This document shows positions 45,915 to 57,618 of a stretch of DNA of 64,000 nucleotides, piece by piece. Below the pieces are notes generated by a model. The model saw only the letters and a program-made list of their open reading frames with translations. It ran no database searches and was not told where the DNA came from. This DNA is from Epiperipatus broadwayi. Taxonomy: Eukaryota > Onychophora > Udeonychophora > Euonychophora > Peripatidae. Each line of letters begins with the position of its first letter. Position 1 is the stretch's first letter. The translations under genes were made by a program, and so were the position numbers. The stretch is taken from positions 1,087,825-1,151,824 of the forward strand of contig JAQFVV010000064.1 in NCBI GenBank assembly GCA_028023455.1. Direction: 5' to 3'.

Positions 45915-45978
45915 ACTTGACGATGGCTCAGTTGGTTAGTGTTACCTTAAAATTCAATACTCAAGAATCTAGGGAAGA
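45915..45978 (+). mobile_element. tRNA-derived SINE, family 2, head only
   Basis: TGACGATGGCTCAGTTGGTT starts a plus-strand tRNA-like head that faces copy B head to head, about 20 bp apart. It stops at a (TA)n tract near 45,978, at the border of the next insertion. Confidence 0.7.
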
Positions 45979-46001
45979 TGATATATATATATATATTATA
46001 A

Positions 46002-48059
46002 TGATCTGGATGAGTGGAGACTTAATGTAATATGCACTACAAGGGCGCCATCTAGGCATTTGAACCTAGAAAAATTTATATAATAGGCAGATACGTAAGT
46101 TTAAAAAAAAATTTATATTGGTTGATTCCGGTCATTAGCCCATTGTCACTAGCTCAATGGAACAGCAGAGATTTATATTTTTACAATAAATTCTTATCTA
46201 AGAATATTTTTAAAAAAATAAAATAAGCCACTGCCAGTAATTAACATACAAACATTTATTTACGCACATATATATAAAATTTAACATTATTCTTTTAGTA
46301 TGTTTACTTTAACATTTAACATTATTTTTAACTTTTATTTTAGATTTTAATTTACATTTTAATTTTTTATAAGTTCGCACAGATGGATTTATAAAAGTTT
46401 GTTTTATAAATGTTGAGTATAGATCGGTTACATAGATTACACGGTCAAAAACATTTCAAAGTAAACATAAACGATCAAAATATAAAGTCATTGATGGAAA
46501 TGCAGAGGGAAATTCATAAGAAACCCAATGGCATTCATCATAAGATGCTGCAAGACACCAATAACTTAAAAGACATCTGACATAAATACATCTTAGATAC
46601 TCACCGTAAGGTGTCAGTATTTACCGAATGTCTTTATATTTTGATCAAATATGAAAACCAAAAACATAATTAACCGGTAACAAACCCATGCAAGCGTCTA
46701 TACCCAAATTAAATTTAATGCATTTTTATTTAGAGTGTTGAGTATGAATAGACTACATAGATTGCATTTGAAAAGAAAATATTCTATCCTTGTTTAACCC
46801 TAGGCCAAAATTTCTCAGTCAAACCAACTTCAATCCATCTGATATATCGATGTGTTCAATGTAATATAACTACGACAGCACAAATAGGTTAAGAGAAGAA
46901 ATTGCCTTTCATCAGATAGGAATACTACATCTATCTGACAATAAGAGCAATAAAAAAAAACTCCATAGGAAAAGACTGTGGTCATTTTGCCAACTTACAA
47001 TCGCATTCCATAGGCAAAAAGAAAGTGTGTGGCGTGAAAAGTGATTCTGCCCATAGCGAATCTCATACTACATCTAATAATTACACCAATATATCCAATT
47101 CATTGACCTAATTCAACTACGAAACAAATAACCTAAGATTACCCTCCCCTAATATAACTTTACAAATCTATATAGCCATTCACAAACCGACTTAAGTTTA
47201 ATATTTATATAATTTAATTTATCACAAAACAAAAATCATAAATAAAACTTAAAGAACAAAAAAAAATAAATGGAAATGATTTTACAAAAAAGAAATACAT
47301 CAAATAAAATTATAACTAATTATTAAATAATTTAGTTTGGTCAGATAGGATTCTATTTTTATTTTTTAAATACTGGGAAAGTTTATATTTTAAAGTTCTT
47401 AGTGTTTCCAAATTAATATTCATTTAAGTTCATAACGTGCTTACTGTTTTAGAAATGTTCATTAGTTATCCGTTACTTGCCATTTGGAATCCAGCGTTAA
47501 AATCCCTTGATGATCCTATGGTCCTCAATATAAGAAAAGTGATGTTTCATTTTTTTTATAACAACTGAAGGAATTGAAAGTGCGTCTTTCAATCCCTTCA
47601 CCTCCAACTCTCCAACTTAATACATCTCCATCCTCCCTTAAATTTTCTTGACTCACTTTTTATAGTAGCCTTTCAGATCCAGTCGACATTACATCACGAC
47701 GATGTGGTGGTCTTTTCGCTGAGATCTGATTCCATTGTTTTTCTCTCCTATCTGACCTTTGCTTATACATTTTAAATGCTCAAGGGCTAGTTTATATTTA
47801 ACTAATTAAAACAATCATTTCCATTTTCTGATTAATTAATGTGTTTTCCAAACTTAAAGATATATTTTTAATCTCTAAATCTTTTTGTTGAAAGATTTAG
47901 TTTTTCTATTTTGTCCGATTTTATTATATATACGAGTTTAAGATGATTTTTTTAATTTCCAATTTTTAATTCTTAAAAAAAGAAGCTTTTATTTGCAAAC
48001 TTTTATTTTTTTCATGTTTAATAATAAAAAACAATGTAACGTTGTATGTTCTCGTTACA
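46002..48059 (-). mobile_element. Solo-LTR-like TG...CA element, 2.06 kb
   Basis: On the minus strand it starts TGTAACG at 48,059 and ends GATCA at 46,002, between (TA)n tracts. CTATAAAAAGTG on the minus strand at about 47,665-47,654 lies about 400 bp from the start, like the element at 13,988-15,346. A shared TTTGCAAATA...AAAAGC phrase follows the start in both. No coding frame is supported. Confidence 0.55.
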
Positions 48060-48077
48060 ATATATATATATATATAT

Positions 48078-49432
48078 TGTGTTGGCACATAATAATTTTG
48101 TTTAAAAAATTATTAAAATAAAAATCTTTCGTAAAAGAAAATGTAAAAGTAAAAGTTTAAGAATTTTGAAATAAGTTACAGTTAGTTAATTAAAAGGGGG
48201 AGGGGGTCTTGCTTTAGAAGCATCAAGTTAAAGTTTCATAAAAGAAGTTAAGAGTTGTTGTATTATTAGTTAAAATATAAGTTAAAAGTTTAAAAACATA
48301 AATATCTTTTTATTTAAGTTAAAGAAAAAAAGTCATCTTAAAACTAAATAGTGAATGGATCTCAAATTATATATGTGCTTGCGACTGTAAATATAATGTA
48401 TGCATATTAAATATTAAAAAATAAATGAAAGTTAAAAAATTAAAAAACACTCAGTGGTGGCTACTAATTAAAAATATAAAAACAACACGTTTGCATGGCT
48501 ACTAATTAAACGATTTTCAAAAACATGAAATTAAAAGATTATCAAAGGAATTTTGACAACAGATATTGCTGGAGGATATCAAAATGACAACACATCGTAT
48601 GCATAGATAGTCAATTTTTTATCAGACAGTTAGTTGAGTTTGGGTTGCATTTGAGATAACAGTTCGTTACAACCTATCAGTGAATTATATCAGTCAGCTT
48701 GTTATATATCCAGAATCAAGAATGCAGTGTTAAAACCTCAGAAAACATACGATTTTCTCCAGCCTAAAGTTCAATGAAAGCAGCAAACCTACACAATCTT
48801 AAGTGAAGCCTGTGTAACCACCTGAAGCCGCTTAATATCTAATTGTCTTAAGGAAAATGCCTCGGAATAATCAGTATCAAATCTCCACAAGAAAACTTCA
48901 AATCTAACTGGTTAAAAATACTTCATTAGAAGGAATAAACAGCAAGAAGTATCCACATTCAAAATCCTAGGTAATAACATTTTCTTGTACTCATTTCTAA
49001 AGTAGCCATCATATTTGTAAAGCCTCAAGAGTCAAGTTTAAGAACTCTATAGCACCCATAGATGAACTATTAATATGTGTGTTTAAAATGTCGTGTGTGT
49101 TCATGCGTTAGTATATTGATGTCATTGTATTTTAAATCTTGAATATTATTTAATGCTTTCTCCTAAGATATTATAGTGTGTAAATTATAAATGTGCGTGT
49201 GTTATATTAGTTAAATAAGATTTATAAATATTTAAAATTAGTTTAGTAAATGGTAATTAAAATAAATTGTCTTTAAACTTAAAAGCTTTATTTGTCAGTC
49301 ATTTCTTTTTACCACTAATTGAAACAATAATTTGTTATTGATTACAAGTAGCTGATCTAGTCATGGGTATAACTTAGGCATTGAGTATTGTTTAAAGTGC
49401 ATTATTTATCTTTTGGATAAGTAGCTGGCGCC
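48078..49432 (+). repeat. Possible LTR followed by a primer-binding site
   Basis: TGTTGGCACATAATAA at 48,078 could be an LTR start. AATAAATTGTC near 49,260 could be a poly(A) signal. TGGCGCCCG at 49,426-49,434 matches the first bases of a tRNA-Lys primer-binding site. The LTR's CA end is not clear, and no gag or pol follows, so the call is weak. Confidence 0.3.
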
Positions 49433-49619
49433 CGTGTTTCTACAAAACAAAAAAGTGCTTTGAATGTGGTGTTGAATTCACAGTCGAGAAGAAGTTATGT
49501 CCTGGAAATGTAATACTAGTTATATATTTTATAGCTATCGTTTGGACATACATACTCCCCGAGTATGTTCTTCTCTGCCTAAGAGGCTGGTAGGTAAACA
49601 CCTATTCATTCATACCCGG

Positions 49620-49621
<2 letters not shown>

Positions 49622-49671
<50 letters not shown>
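49622..49671. repeat. (TA)n microsatellite
   Basis: About 50 bp of TA repeats. Confidence 0.95.
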
Positions 49672-49673
<2 letters not shown>

Positions 49674-49679
49674 GATAGC

Positions 49680-51350
49680 TTTTAACAACTTTATTGCATT
49701 TTTTTTAAATATATATTTTCCTATATTTAAAAATCTTTACCAAAATTTTTACTATAGTAACTACCAGTGCTAGTCTCTACCCAATTTCTTGAGTGGTGGC
49801 ATATTGTTAACCCCCTCCTCCCCCAAATGATAATTTTTAATCAACTTTAAAGTTAATATCTACCATTTTAATCTCTTTTTAATACTCAGTTACTCTCATT
49901 TTTTTCATACTGTTGTTAATTTGCCTTCATAATCATTACAGATGTCATATCACACACAAGATTGAAATTTCATTTATGAAACCTGATTCCATAATTTAGT
50001 CTGCCTTTCCTTATTGTATATTCTTTATAGTGTAAAACATAGAATGACAATAAACAACCTTAATTCCTTCAAACTAGTTTTTATCACCATAGCCTATTTT
50101 AATTAGTAATAAATATATCCCAAAGATTCTATAATTTAGCATGGATAATCAAAATGTAAAGCACTGTTGTATTTAATTAAGCACATGCAGACATGTAATG
50201 GTACTAACTGATATTTTCATTACTCAATCTACATAATAAATGTCTCTTCCCCCATTCCTCAATCTTTCTTAAAATGAGATTGTATATCTGGTAGTTTTCT
50301 TACAATGACTTTTCAACATCATTTTATTTGCATGTGATATAAAATATATTGTATGATAGTCTTCATACTATCAAGACTTCCTTCATCCTTCAATTAGAAA
50401 TTCAGTAGAACATGTTATAACTGATGTAAATAATTCCTGTAGGCTGTTCATTATATATTTGTTCACTATAGCTTACATTTAAATGCATGGACTTGGAGGT
50501 AGTCTATTCCAGCCAAAAATCTAAAACAAAGTAGATACCAAAATAAATATTTGAACAGGAAAAATACAATAATAAATCAAAATTGCATATGTAAAAATAC
50601 ATATAAAATCGTTCCACATTGTGTGCAGTTTGATTATAGTGAAAACTAAAATGCAACTTTTAAAAACATAAAATAAAAACAAAAATAAACTTACCTTAAC
50701 AAATGTTTCCAGATTTCTGATTTATTTTTCAGAACTTCCACTGTCTTGCTTGGAAATTCATATTTATTGAATGTGTTTGTATTTTTGTGTCATTGTGAAT
50801 ATTAAAGTTGAACAAAAGCACATGCAATTTTTTTTTGCCGATGAAAGTCATTTTGTTTTTTAACTTGATGCTATGATATATTTTCCCCTTCTCACAGTGA
50901 AAATTAAAGTTCAACTTTGAAAAGTATAAATAAAGATTAATAAAATCACTTTACTTTCACTTTTTGATGGAGATCATATGTTTCCACCTCCGTTTCCCAA
51001 AAGTTTTGATGAACCTTATGTATATATTTGCTATATGAGTCAATGGTTTTCCAAATCATTTGCATATCTTAGCAGTTTTATATCTTCTTTGAGAAGGAAA
51101 TTTATTATTTTTCATGACATTGTTTAATCAGATGTCTAACTTTTAACTTTCAGGTTTATGATTAAAGTTATTTTACATATGCGGTTAGAATAAACTTTAA
51201 AAAATAAGCATATGAATATTTTCTAGGCTAAAACTACAATAAATAGGTAATTAAACTAAATTAGTAGCTAAAAACTTACAAAACATGACAATAATATATT
51301 TAAACTACAAAACATCACATGATCACCATTTCTTATGCTTACACAAGCTG
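49680..51350. other. No gene seen
   Basis: AT-rich; no supported exon, RNA gene or repeat. Confidence 0.5.
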
Positions 51351-51356
51351 TTTGCA

Positions 51357-52233
51357 CAGAGGCTAAACTCTCCGTACAATAGCACCACCAGTGCAAGCTA
51401 GAGTAATCAATGGATGTAAAAAGGTTTGTGCATAAAATCCCTATCTAGTTCCTACTCATCCAACATCCCCAGACTAGTTTCCAGCTTATGGCTTTCATCA
51501 GTGAGGAGCCTTGGATCTGATAGCACTACATCTAGATTTTAGGATCTAATGCAATCCTCTGGCAGCTCCCTTTTATCTTATTAGCTAACTATAAAGTTTT
51601 GAGTCCAAAATGAAAATACAATGTTTTCAATTCAAGCTCATTAGCTTGTAAAGTTGTATAGATGGGAACTCAGTTCAGTATCCATACTTTTTTGGGTTCT
51701 TTTGCTCTTTGATAACTAGAGTCACCATAATGAGAAGGATTAGTTTTTAAACCACTAAATCTCACATGAACACCATTTCTTATGCTTACGCAAGCTGTTT
51801 ACACAGGGGCTAAACTCTCCATAAAATAGTGCCACCAATGCAATACTGTCCAATAGGATTATGGTGACTCGGATTTTTAAAGTACCAAAGACACCAAAAA
51901 GGTATACATGCTGAACTGAGTTCAGATCTATACAACTATACAAGCTAATGAACTTGAATTGAAAACATTATTGTTTTCATTTTGAACTCAAAGCTTTATA
52001 GTTAACTAATAAGGTAAAAGGTGGCTGCTGGATAGTTACATTAGATCCTAAGATCTAGATGCAGACCTTTCAGATCCAAGGCTCTTCCATGATGAAAGCC
52101 ACAAGCTGGAAGTTAGTCTGGAGATAATGGATGAATAAGCACTAGATAGAGATTTTATGCACAAACCTTCTTGCATCCATTGATTATTCTGGCTTGCATT
52201 GGTGTTGCTAATGTATGGAGAGATTAGCCTCTA
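51357..52233. mobile_element. Foldback element with about 375-bp arms
   Basis: The left arm 51,357-51,731 and right arm 51,858-52,233 are inverse copies with scattered mismatches; for example GAGTCACCATAAT at 51,719-51,731 matches ATTATGGTGACTC at 51,858-51,870. The 126-bp centre holds a third, direct copy of the left-arm start and its flank (TTTCTTATGCTTACGCAAGC, compare 51,329). The arms are much less AT-rich than their surroundings. The frame at 51,755-51,943 is a by-product. Confidence 0.9.
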
Positions 52234-52239
52234 TGTAAT

Positions 52240-53500
52240 GATAAATTTATTGTAATATTTGGCTTCAGTATACATTTTTTTTTATTTAGGGACAATAAGC
52301 TTAATTATGTTAGCACTAGAAGTATTCATTATAGCAGACCTCACTGCATGAACAATTTTTTTTTAATCTGTAGATTCTTGGATAGTTTTCCAGATTAATT
52401 AGCATAATCTGATTGGAATGGTAATCTTTAATTATTTTAATATATTTTAGTGACAGTTATTATAATATTGCTAGAACAACTTCCTGAAGAATGTTCTACA
52501 AATTATTTTTTCTTATCTGTCACATTTTTTAAATTCTTACTTTATTTTTTATTTTGCTGCAAACTAATATTTTTTATAAGTATTCCATATAAACGTATTA
52601 GATTCAATCTCTTTATTTGCGATAACTAAATATGTATTATAATTGGTGCAAATCTCCTTTTTTTTTTTACATTTTCCATGTGTAAATTAAAACTACTTTT
52701 TCAATTTTATTTCAGTAAAAAATAGTAACCTCTCTATCGCAGTATCACTTTAACATTATCTCCTAATATTTCAATTCTATTCTTAATCCCCAACCTTTCA
52801 AAGTTAAACTTGCTCAGATTAATATGCTCCATCTATTTAAAATGATGAGTAACACTCAAGTTCAATTTTTTGCAGTTGCTTGAAAGAATTTGAAAGAATG
52901 AGATATTAAAACATAAATTTATTCGTGAAAATTGTGTAAAAAACTAATTAATACATGAAACTTACTCTAATTTGTACTCGTTATAGCTTCTCTCTCCAGT
53001 GCTTCACACACTCCTAATTTTATTTTATTCTAATTCAAGATATTATTTTATCTGCAAAATTAATACAATGATGGATAGATTCAAGAGCCACAATTCCTTG
53101 GATCGAAGTTCAGACCATCATTTTCAGTGCTTGAATATCATATAATCTCCTGAGCGATTAACTATTTGAATATTTACCACTTTCAATCATGCTTCAAATC
53201 AAGAATCTTCTTTCTGGATATTCTATCAAGAAATATTTCAACAAGTGAAGAACTACAGCAGGATACTTGAGCTACATGAGGACATAAACAATTTTACTTT
53301 TCCAGATCCAGCAATAAAACCATCTAGATTTGATCTTCCTGGCCATAATTAGAATTCAACAACTGGTTAGATAGCTTAGAGTCACTTTGCTTATCTGTTG
53401 TTGTAGAAATGGAATTTAACAGTCTCTAGCTTAGACATAGATAGATAATCAGGAAGGCAAGCAAATAAATAAATAAACAGATATGACAAATATATATATA
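52240..53500. other. No gene seen
   Basis: AT-rich; no supported feature. Confidence 0.5.
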
Positions 53501-53504
53501 TATA

Positions 53505-53807
53505 TGGTTAGATATTATAAATTCAGTTTATTTGATAAAATGTTTGAATTGTTTTAGAAAGAATGTAGAAATGACATATGTTGGGACTAGTAAGAATAAA
53601 TTAAAAACTAGATTAAAACAGCATTTAGGTGATAAAAATTCTGCTATTTACATTCACATGAATAAATTTAAGCATGGGGATTTTGATATAAAGCCTTTGG
53701 AATGTATTAAGTCATATAATGAAAGGATGATAAAAGAAAGTGTATACATTAATGAAATAAAACCAGAATTAAATAGGATGTTAATAGATAAACAGAAAAG
53801 AAAATAA
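53505..53807 (+). CDS. Penelope-like GIY-YIG endonuclease domain, family 2
   Basis: Reading in from about 53,520, SVYLIKC gives the GIY part and MTYVGTS the YIG part. KNKLKTRLKQH holds the conserved Arg; SAIYIHMNKFKHGDFDI and KESVYINEIKPELNR complete a typical Penelope-like GIY-YIG domain, including the Glu of KESVYIN. The glycine of YVGTS replaces the usual YVGQT only at the following residue. The stop is TAA at 53,805-53,807. The ATG at 53,532 is inside the domain, so the real protein began further upstream, in sequence now lost. The domain would cut host DNA at insertion. Confidence 0.75.
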   Translation, partial: WLDIINSVYLIKCLNCFRKNVEMTYVGTSKNKLKTRLKQHLGDKNSAIYIHMNKFKHGDFDIKPLECIKSYNERMIKESVYINEIKPELNRMLIDKQKRK

Positions 53808-54026
53808 TAGATTTTTAATTAAATGTTTTAAAGGATATATATATAGATTTTTTTTAATAAAAGGAAATTGTTTCTCTTTGAGTTGTGGTTGTTGGTAATA
53901 GGAACAGGGAGTGAAATAAGGTATATTTTTGGTTATGAATATATTTTGTAATTTTTTGTTTGTTTATTTATTTATTTTTATGGAATATGTGTTATTTGTT
54001 ATATATATATTTTTTATTTTAGTGTG

Positions 54027-54060
54027 CCTTGAAAAAGACTATATAAAATAGTCGAAACGG
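54027..54060 (+). ncRNA. Decayed hammerhead-like motif in a Penelope-like tail
   Basis: CCTTGAAAAA is followed by a perfect 6-bp hairpin, GACTAT (54,037) with ATAGTC (54,048-54,053), then GAAACGG. This fits core-stem II-GAAA of a hammerhead ribozyme with the CTGATGA box decayed to CTTGAAA. Hammerhead motifs are known in Penelope-like terminal repeats. Cleavage activity is unlikely. Confidence 0.45.
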
Positions 54061-54289
54061 ATTTTTTTTTCCATGTAATAGTCATATAAAAAACAAGTTT
54101 TAAAAAGAAGGAGTTAGTTGTTTTAATTCTAATTAGCAGATGTTCTATCAAGCCAAATGCACTAATGTCTACCTTCTTATAAAGTTGTAACCATATAATT
54201 AGAAATTATTTTATCCAGACATTGATAAACTATGACCTGTGAACCACTTATAGCCAGAAACGTGGTTTTATTTTCCCAGGATACATCCG

Positions 54290-54372
54290 CATTGCTCGAG
54301 ATGAAACGTCTCGTTAAAAAAAGTCTGTGCTCATATACTCTATATATTACATATATTGATACAGGTATATAA
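54290..54372 (-). repeat. Inverted fragment of the 473-bp satellite beside a CGAGA/TCTCG hairpin
   Basis: 54,319-54,372 is the inverse of the satellite phrase around 41,850-41,900 (AAAGTCTGTGCTCATA here). Just upstream, CGAGATGAAACGTCTCG (54,297-54,313) is a 5-bp hairpin with GAAAC in the loop. Confidence 0.65.
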
Positions 54373-54379
54373 TAAACAT

Positions 54380-56355
54380 GTATTTCAGTTAGTTACTCCT
54401 TATATAAGGTAAAATTTTCATTTTTGTATAAAAAAACATAAAAATTTTCTGAATAACATTTTTTTAAAATTATTAATATATTAAAGTTAAATGAATGGAA
54501 CATTTTATAAAAGAGATAATCAACAGAAAATTATTTTTTACGCACAATTTTAAAAATTGCTTATGCAGATAGCAAAAAATATCAAAATTAAGCATAAAGA
54601 CCTTAATTATATTGTGGTACTTTAGTATTATTCAACCGATGATGGATTACACTTATCGATTTTCCTTCCAGTAGACATTGTCAATGATAACATGACAATG
54701 TTGTCAAGGTAACCAAGACACTGGCATGATTAATCAATGGGAGAGTCAATTTTTGGATTTTTTTGACCCATAAGATTTAAAAATCGGAGAGAGTTTTGGG
54801 AAATTTTGTCATTTATCTGTCTTTTGTGATTTTGCTACCCATGGCATCACACTGATTTTTTCATTGAGATCTTCGTTTTCAGTCCATCGCAGTGAATGCT
54901 ATTTGTAAGTAATTTTCATTTTTGTTTCCAATAAATAATGTCATTTTGATGTATGTTTTTTTGTAAATTCTTCTGCAATTATAAAAAGTACAGTTAATTA
55001 ATTTTATTTTTAATTTCTGAATTATATTATACAGAAAATTTTTTTTATAATTAATTATATTATAATTAAATATAGACATTAAGTAATCCAAATACATGTG
55101 AAAGTACGGCATTTTATAAATCATTGTTATTTTGACTAAATATAAAGTACCTTATAAATTATTCTACAGGTCGTCATTAACCTTTTAACCGCTAATTATA
55201 TTATTGGTTGTATGAGGTAAAAATCAAATCTTTTAATTGGCCAACTCACAAACTGAAGACAAGGCCTATTGTTAAAACATATTCGCCTATAATATTAAAT
55301 TCAACTCAGATACGTTTATAAAAAGTCTATTACTAATTTTTCAGGTTATGAAGAGAACGAAAGTTCTTTCAAAAATAAATTGCTATTTATTTATTCTAAA
55401 ATATTCAATTTCAGCAACATAAAAGCTATAATATAAACAAAAAGGTTGACTTTTACATTATAGAAAAGTAAATATTTCTTTTTATTAAATCTTTAATATT
55501 TTTACTAAAATCTTCAATATTTTTCGAAAATAATTTTGTTTTTTTAGTATTCTCTCTGAAAATCATTATCAATTACTGAATATATACTTAATAGTCTTTA
55601 AAATCATATTCGAAATGAAAATCTCAGCGTTTTTCTTTATTTTCTTTCATCAGGCGGTTTCTTTGTTCTTTCCAGCCAATCAGAATGTCTTTTTTGGCTG
55701 AGAGCTCACTAACAACCAATTACAACCAATGTTCTTTCTTTGTTTAGGTTTAAATGCGTTTTTTTTTATTTTTTACTTGTAAAATAATTCGGAAGAGGGC
55801 ACCATCTTACAGAACTTTTAAAAACCTACTCAAAACCTATCAAATGAATTTTTTAGCATAAGAACTGGCAGAGTTAGAGTGACGTCAGATGTCTACGAGG
55901 AGCTTCGTAAGAGGCAGGAATAATGCCAGATTCACATTAAATTGGGAAAAGTGTTCTTTATTTGTCTATTTATTTTAAATGCATGTATATTTTTTTTTTC
56001 CATTTTCTTTTTTTTTTATTGTAAAATTTCGGTCAACATTGTTTCTACACACTGAATTTTATAATTGAGGATGTATTGGCCTGTCCTCCAGTCAGGCAAA
56101 ACCATCGGAGCCCCCCACCCATTCCAGCACTATGCGCTGACTTTTCTAATTTTCAGTCAAAAAATGAGACACATTGTAAACATAAAATTCAGCACACAGA
56201 AACAAATTTACACTTAATTACTTTCAATTTCTAAATTATTTTGACATAGATTATGTACTATTAAGTTGTATATACTATTTTCATGTATGTACTTTTTTTT
56301 TCAGGACCAACAATCATGGTGATGCTAGTTATCTACCAGACGGTCATCTTTAACT
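54380..56355. other. No gene seen
   Basis: AT-rich. 55,870-55,930 and 56,060-56,150 are less AT-rich (a GACGTCAG block; GGAGCCCCCCACCC) but not recognised. Confidence 0.45.
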
Positions 56356-56361
56356 GATCAT

Positions 56362-56570
56362 CTTTAGTATTTTCCAACCAATAACGTATTACCCCTGGAG
56401 GCATATCAATCTAATCTTGTGATCTTTAATGTACCGGTCCCACGTGATCTGCAGAAAAATTTTAGCGATTGCATTTGTCCGCAAATCACTTGGAGATGTT
56501 ATCTTAAAGATTGGAAGATCAGACTGATATGGCTTCAGGGTAATACATCATTAGTTGGAAAATACTAAAG
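56362..56570. mobile_element. Small foldback element, about 209 bp
   Basis: CTTTAGTATTTTCCAAC at 56,362 begins an arm of about 70 nt whose inverse ends at 56,570 (GTTGGAAAATACTAAAG). The spacer is about 65 bp. Several mismatches. No coding capacity. Confidence 0.8.
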
Positions 56571-57618
56571 AACCTATAATGTAATTTAACCTTAATCCAT
56601 TAGGTAATTTGATTATAGCACCTCTAGTGATTAAATTGGTTGGGAGAATAATTTTCTTTAACTCAAAATAACAAAATATCATAATAAATAGATTTAAAAA
56701 ATATATAGTATACTAAAAAATAAATATTAGAAGGGATTTGAACAAATAAATATATTAAGGAACATAACAATTACTAGTAATACAAAATAACGCTACCATT
56801 ACTTTTTGTCCATTCATATATAAAAATATGTATTTTTATTCCTTTTTTAATAAACGTTTTAAATACATTGTTTATGACTTTCTTATTTATATATTGTCCT
56901 GGATATTTTTATTGCCCAGCGAAGATTCTTAAAATTCATTATATGATCCTTCAAAAAAGTTTGCTGACTCTTGATCTAATCTATGCATATAATGGTAAAA
57001 ATTAAGTACTTAATAAGACACTAGTAGAACTATCTCCTGATTGATATTTCTATAGATTCTTTTAAAGATTTTGTATTTAATTGTCTTAACATTAAAAGAA
57101 TGGTTACATCAATAAATAAGATCATTTAATTCAATTTTCACTCAAATCTTAGCAATTGACCAATTGCATCATTGTTTTAAAATCGTAACATTTCACTACA
57201 ATAAACAATTTATTTCAAATTAACTATATATATATATTCACCATCATGAATTATAATTAACATTTAACTTCAATGCCTATTACTTTTTTTAAAAAAATCA
57301 AATTCAGTAAGCATACTGATATGAAAAATTCCATTGATAAATAAAAGAGTTGAATTTATCATTTTGTCTCTAATTTCAATATTTTTTGAGTTATAACATT
57401 TTATTTTCATATCTCTTTTTACTGTTTGTTTCTCAATGCAATACTAAAAGCAAGATAAGCTACTGAGTAATTGACTTGTTGTTTATGGTAAACAAAACAA
57501 ATGAGTTTGTAATATTATTTAATCGGGATTGATTTTAAATTATTTCTTAAATATTGCCTATTCATTTATGTTATTTAATAACAATAGTATAATTATCACT
57601 ATAATTGGAATTGGTAGA

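Larger units (their letters stand above)
53505..54115 (+). mobile_element. Penelope-like element 2, 3' end
   Basis: A GIY-YIG domain (53,505-53,807) is followed by about 200 bp of 3' UTR and a hammerhead-like hairpin at 54,027-54,058. The protein differs from the one at 9107-9655, so this is a second family. The 5' side is cut near a (TA)n tract at 53,488. Confidence 0.7.
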
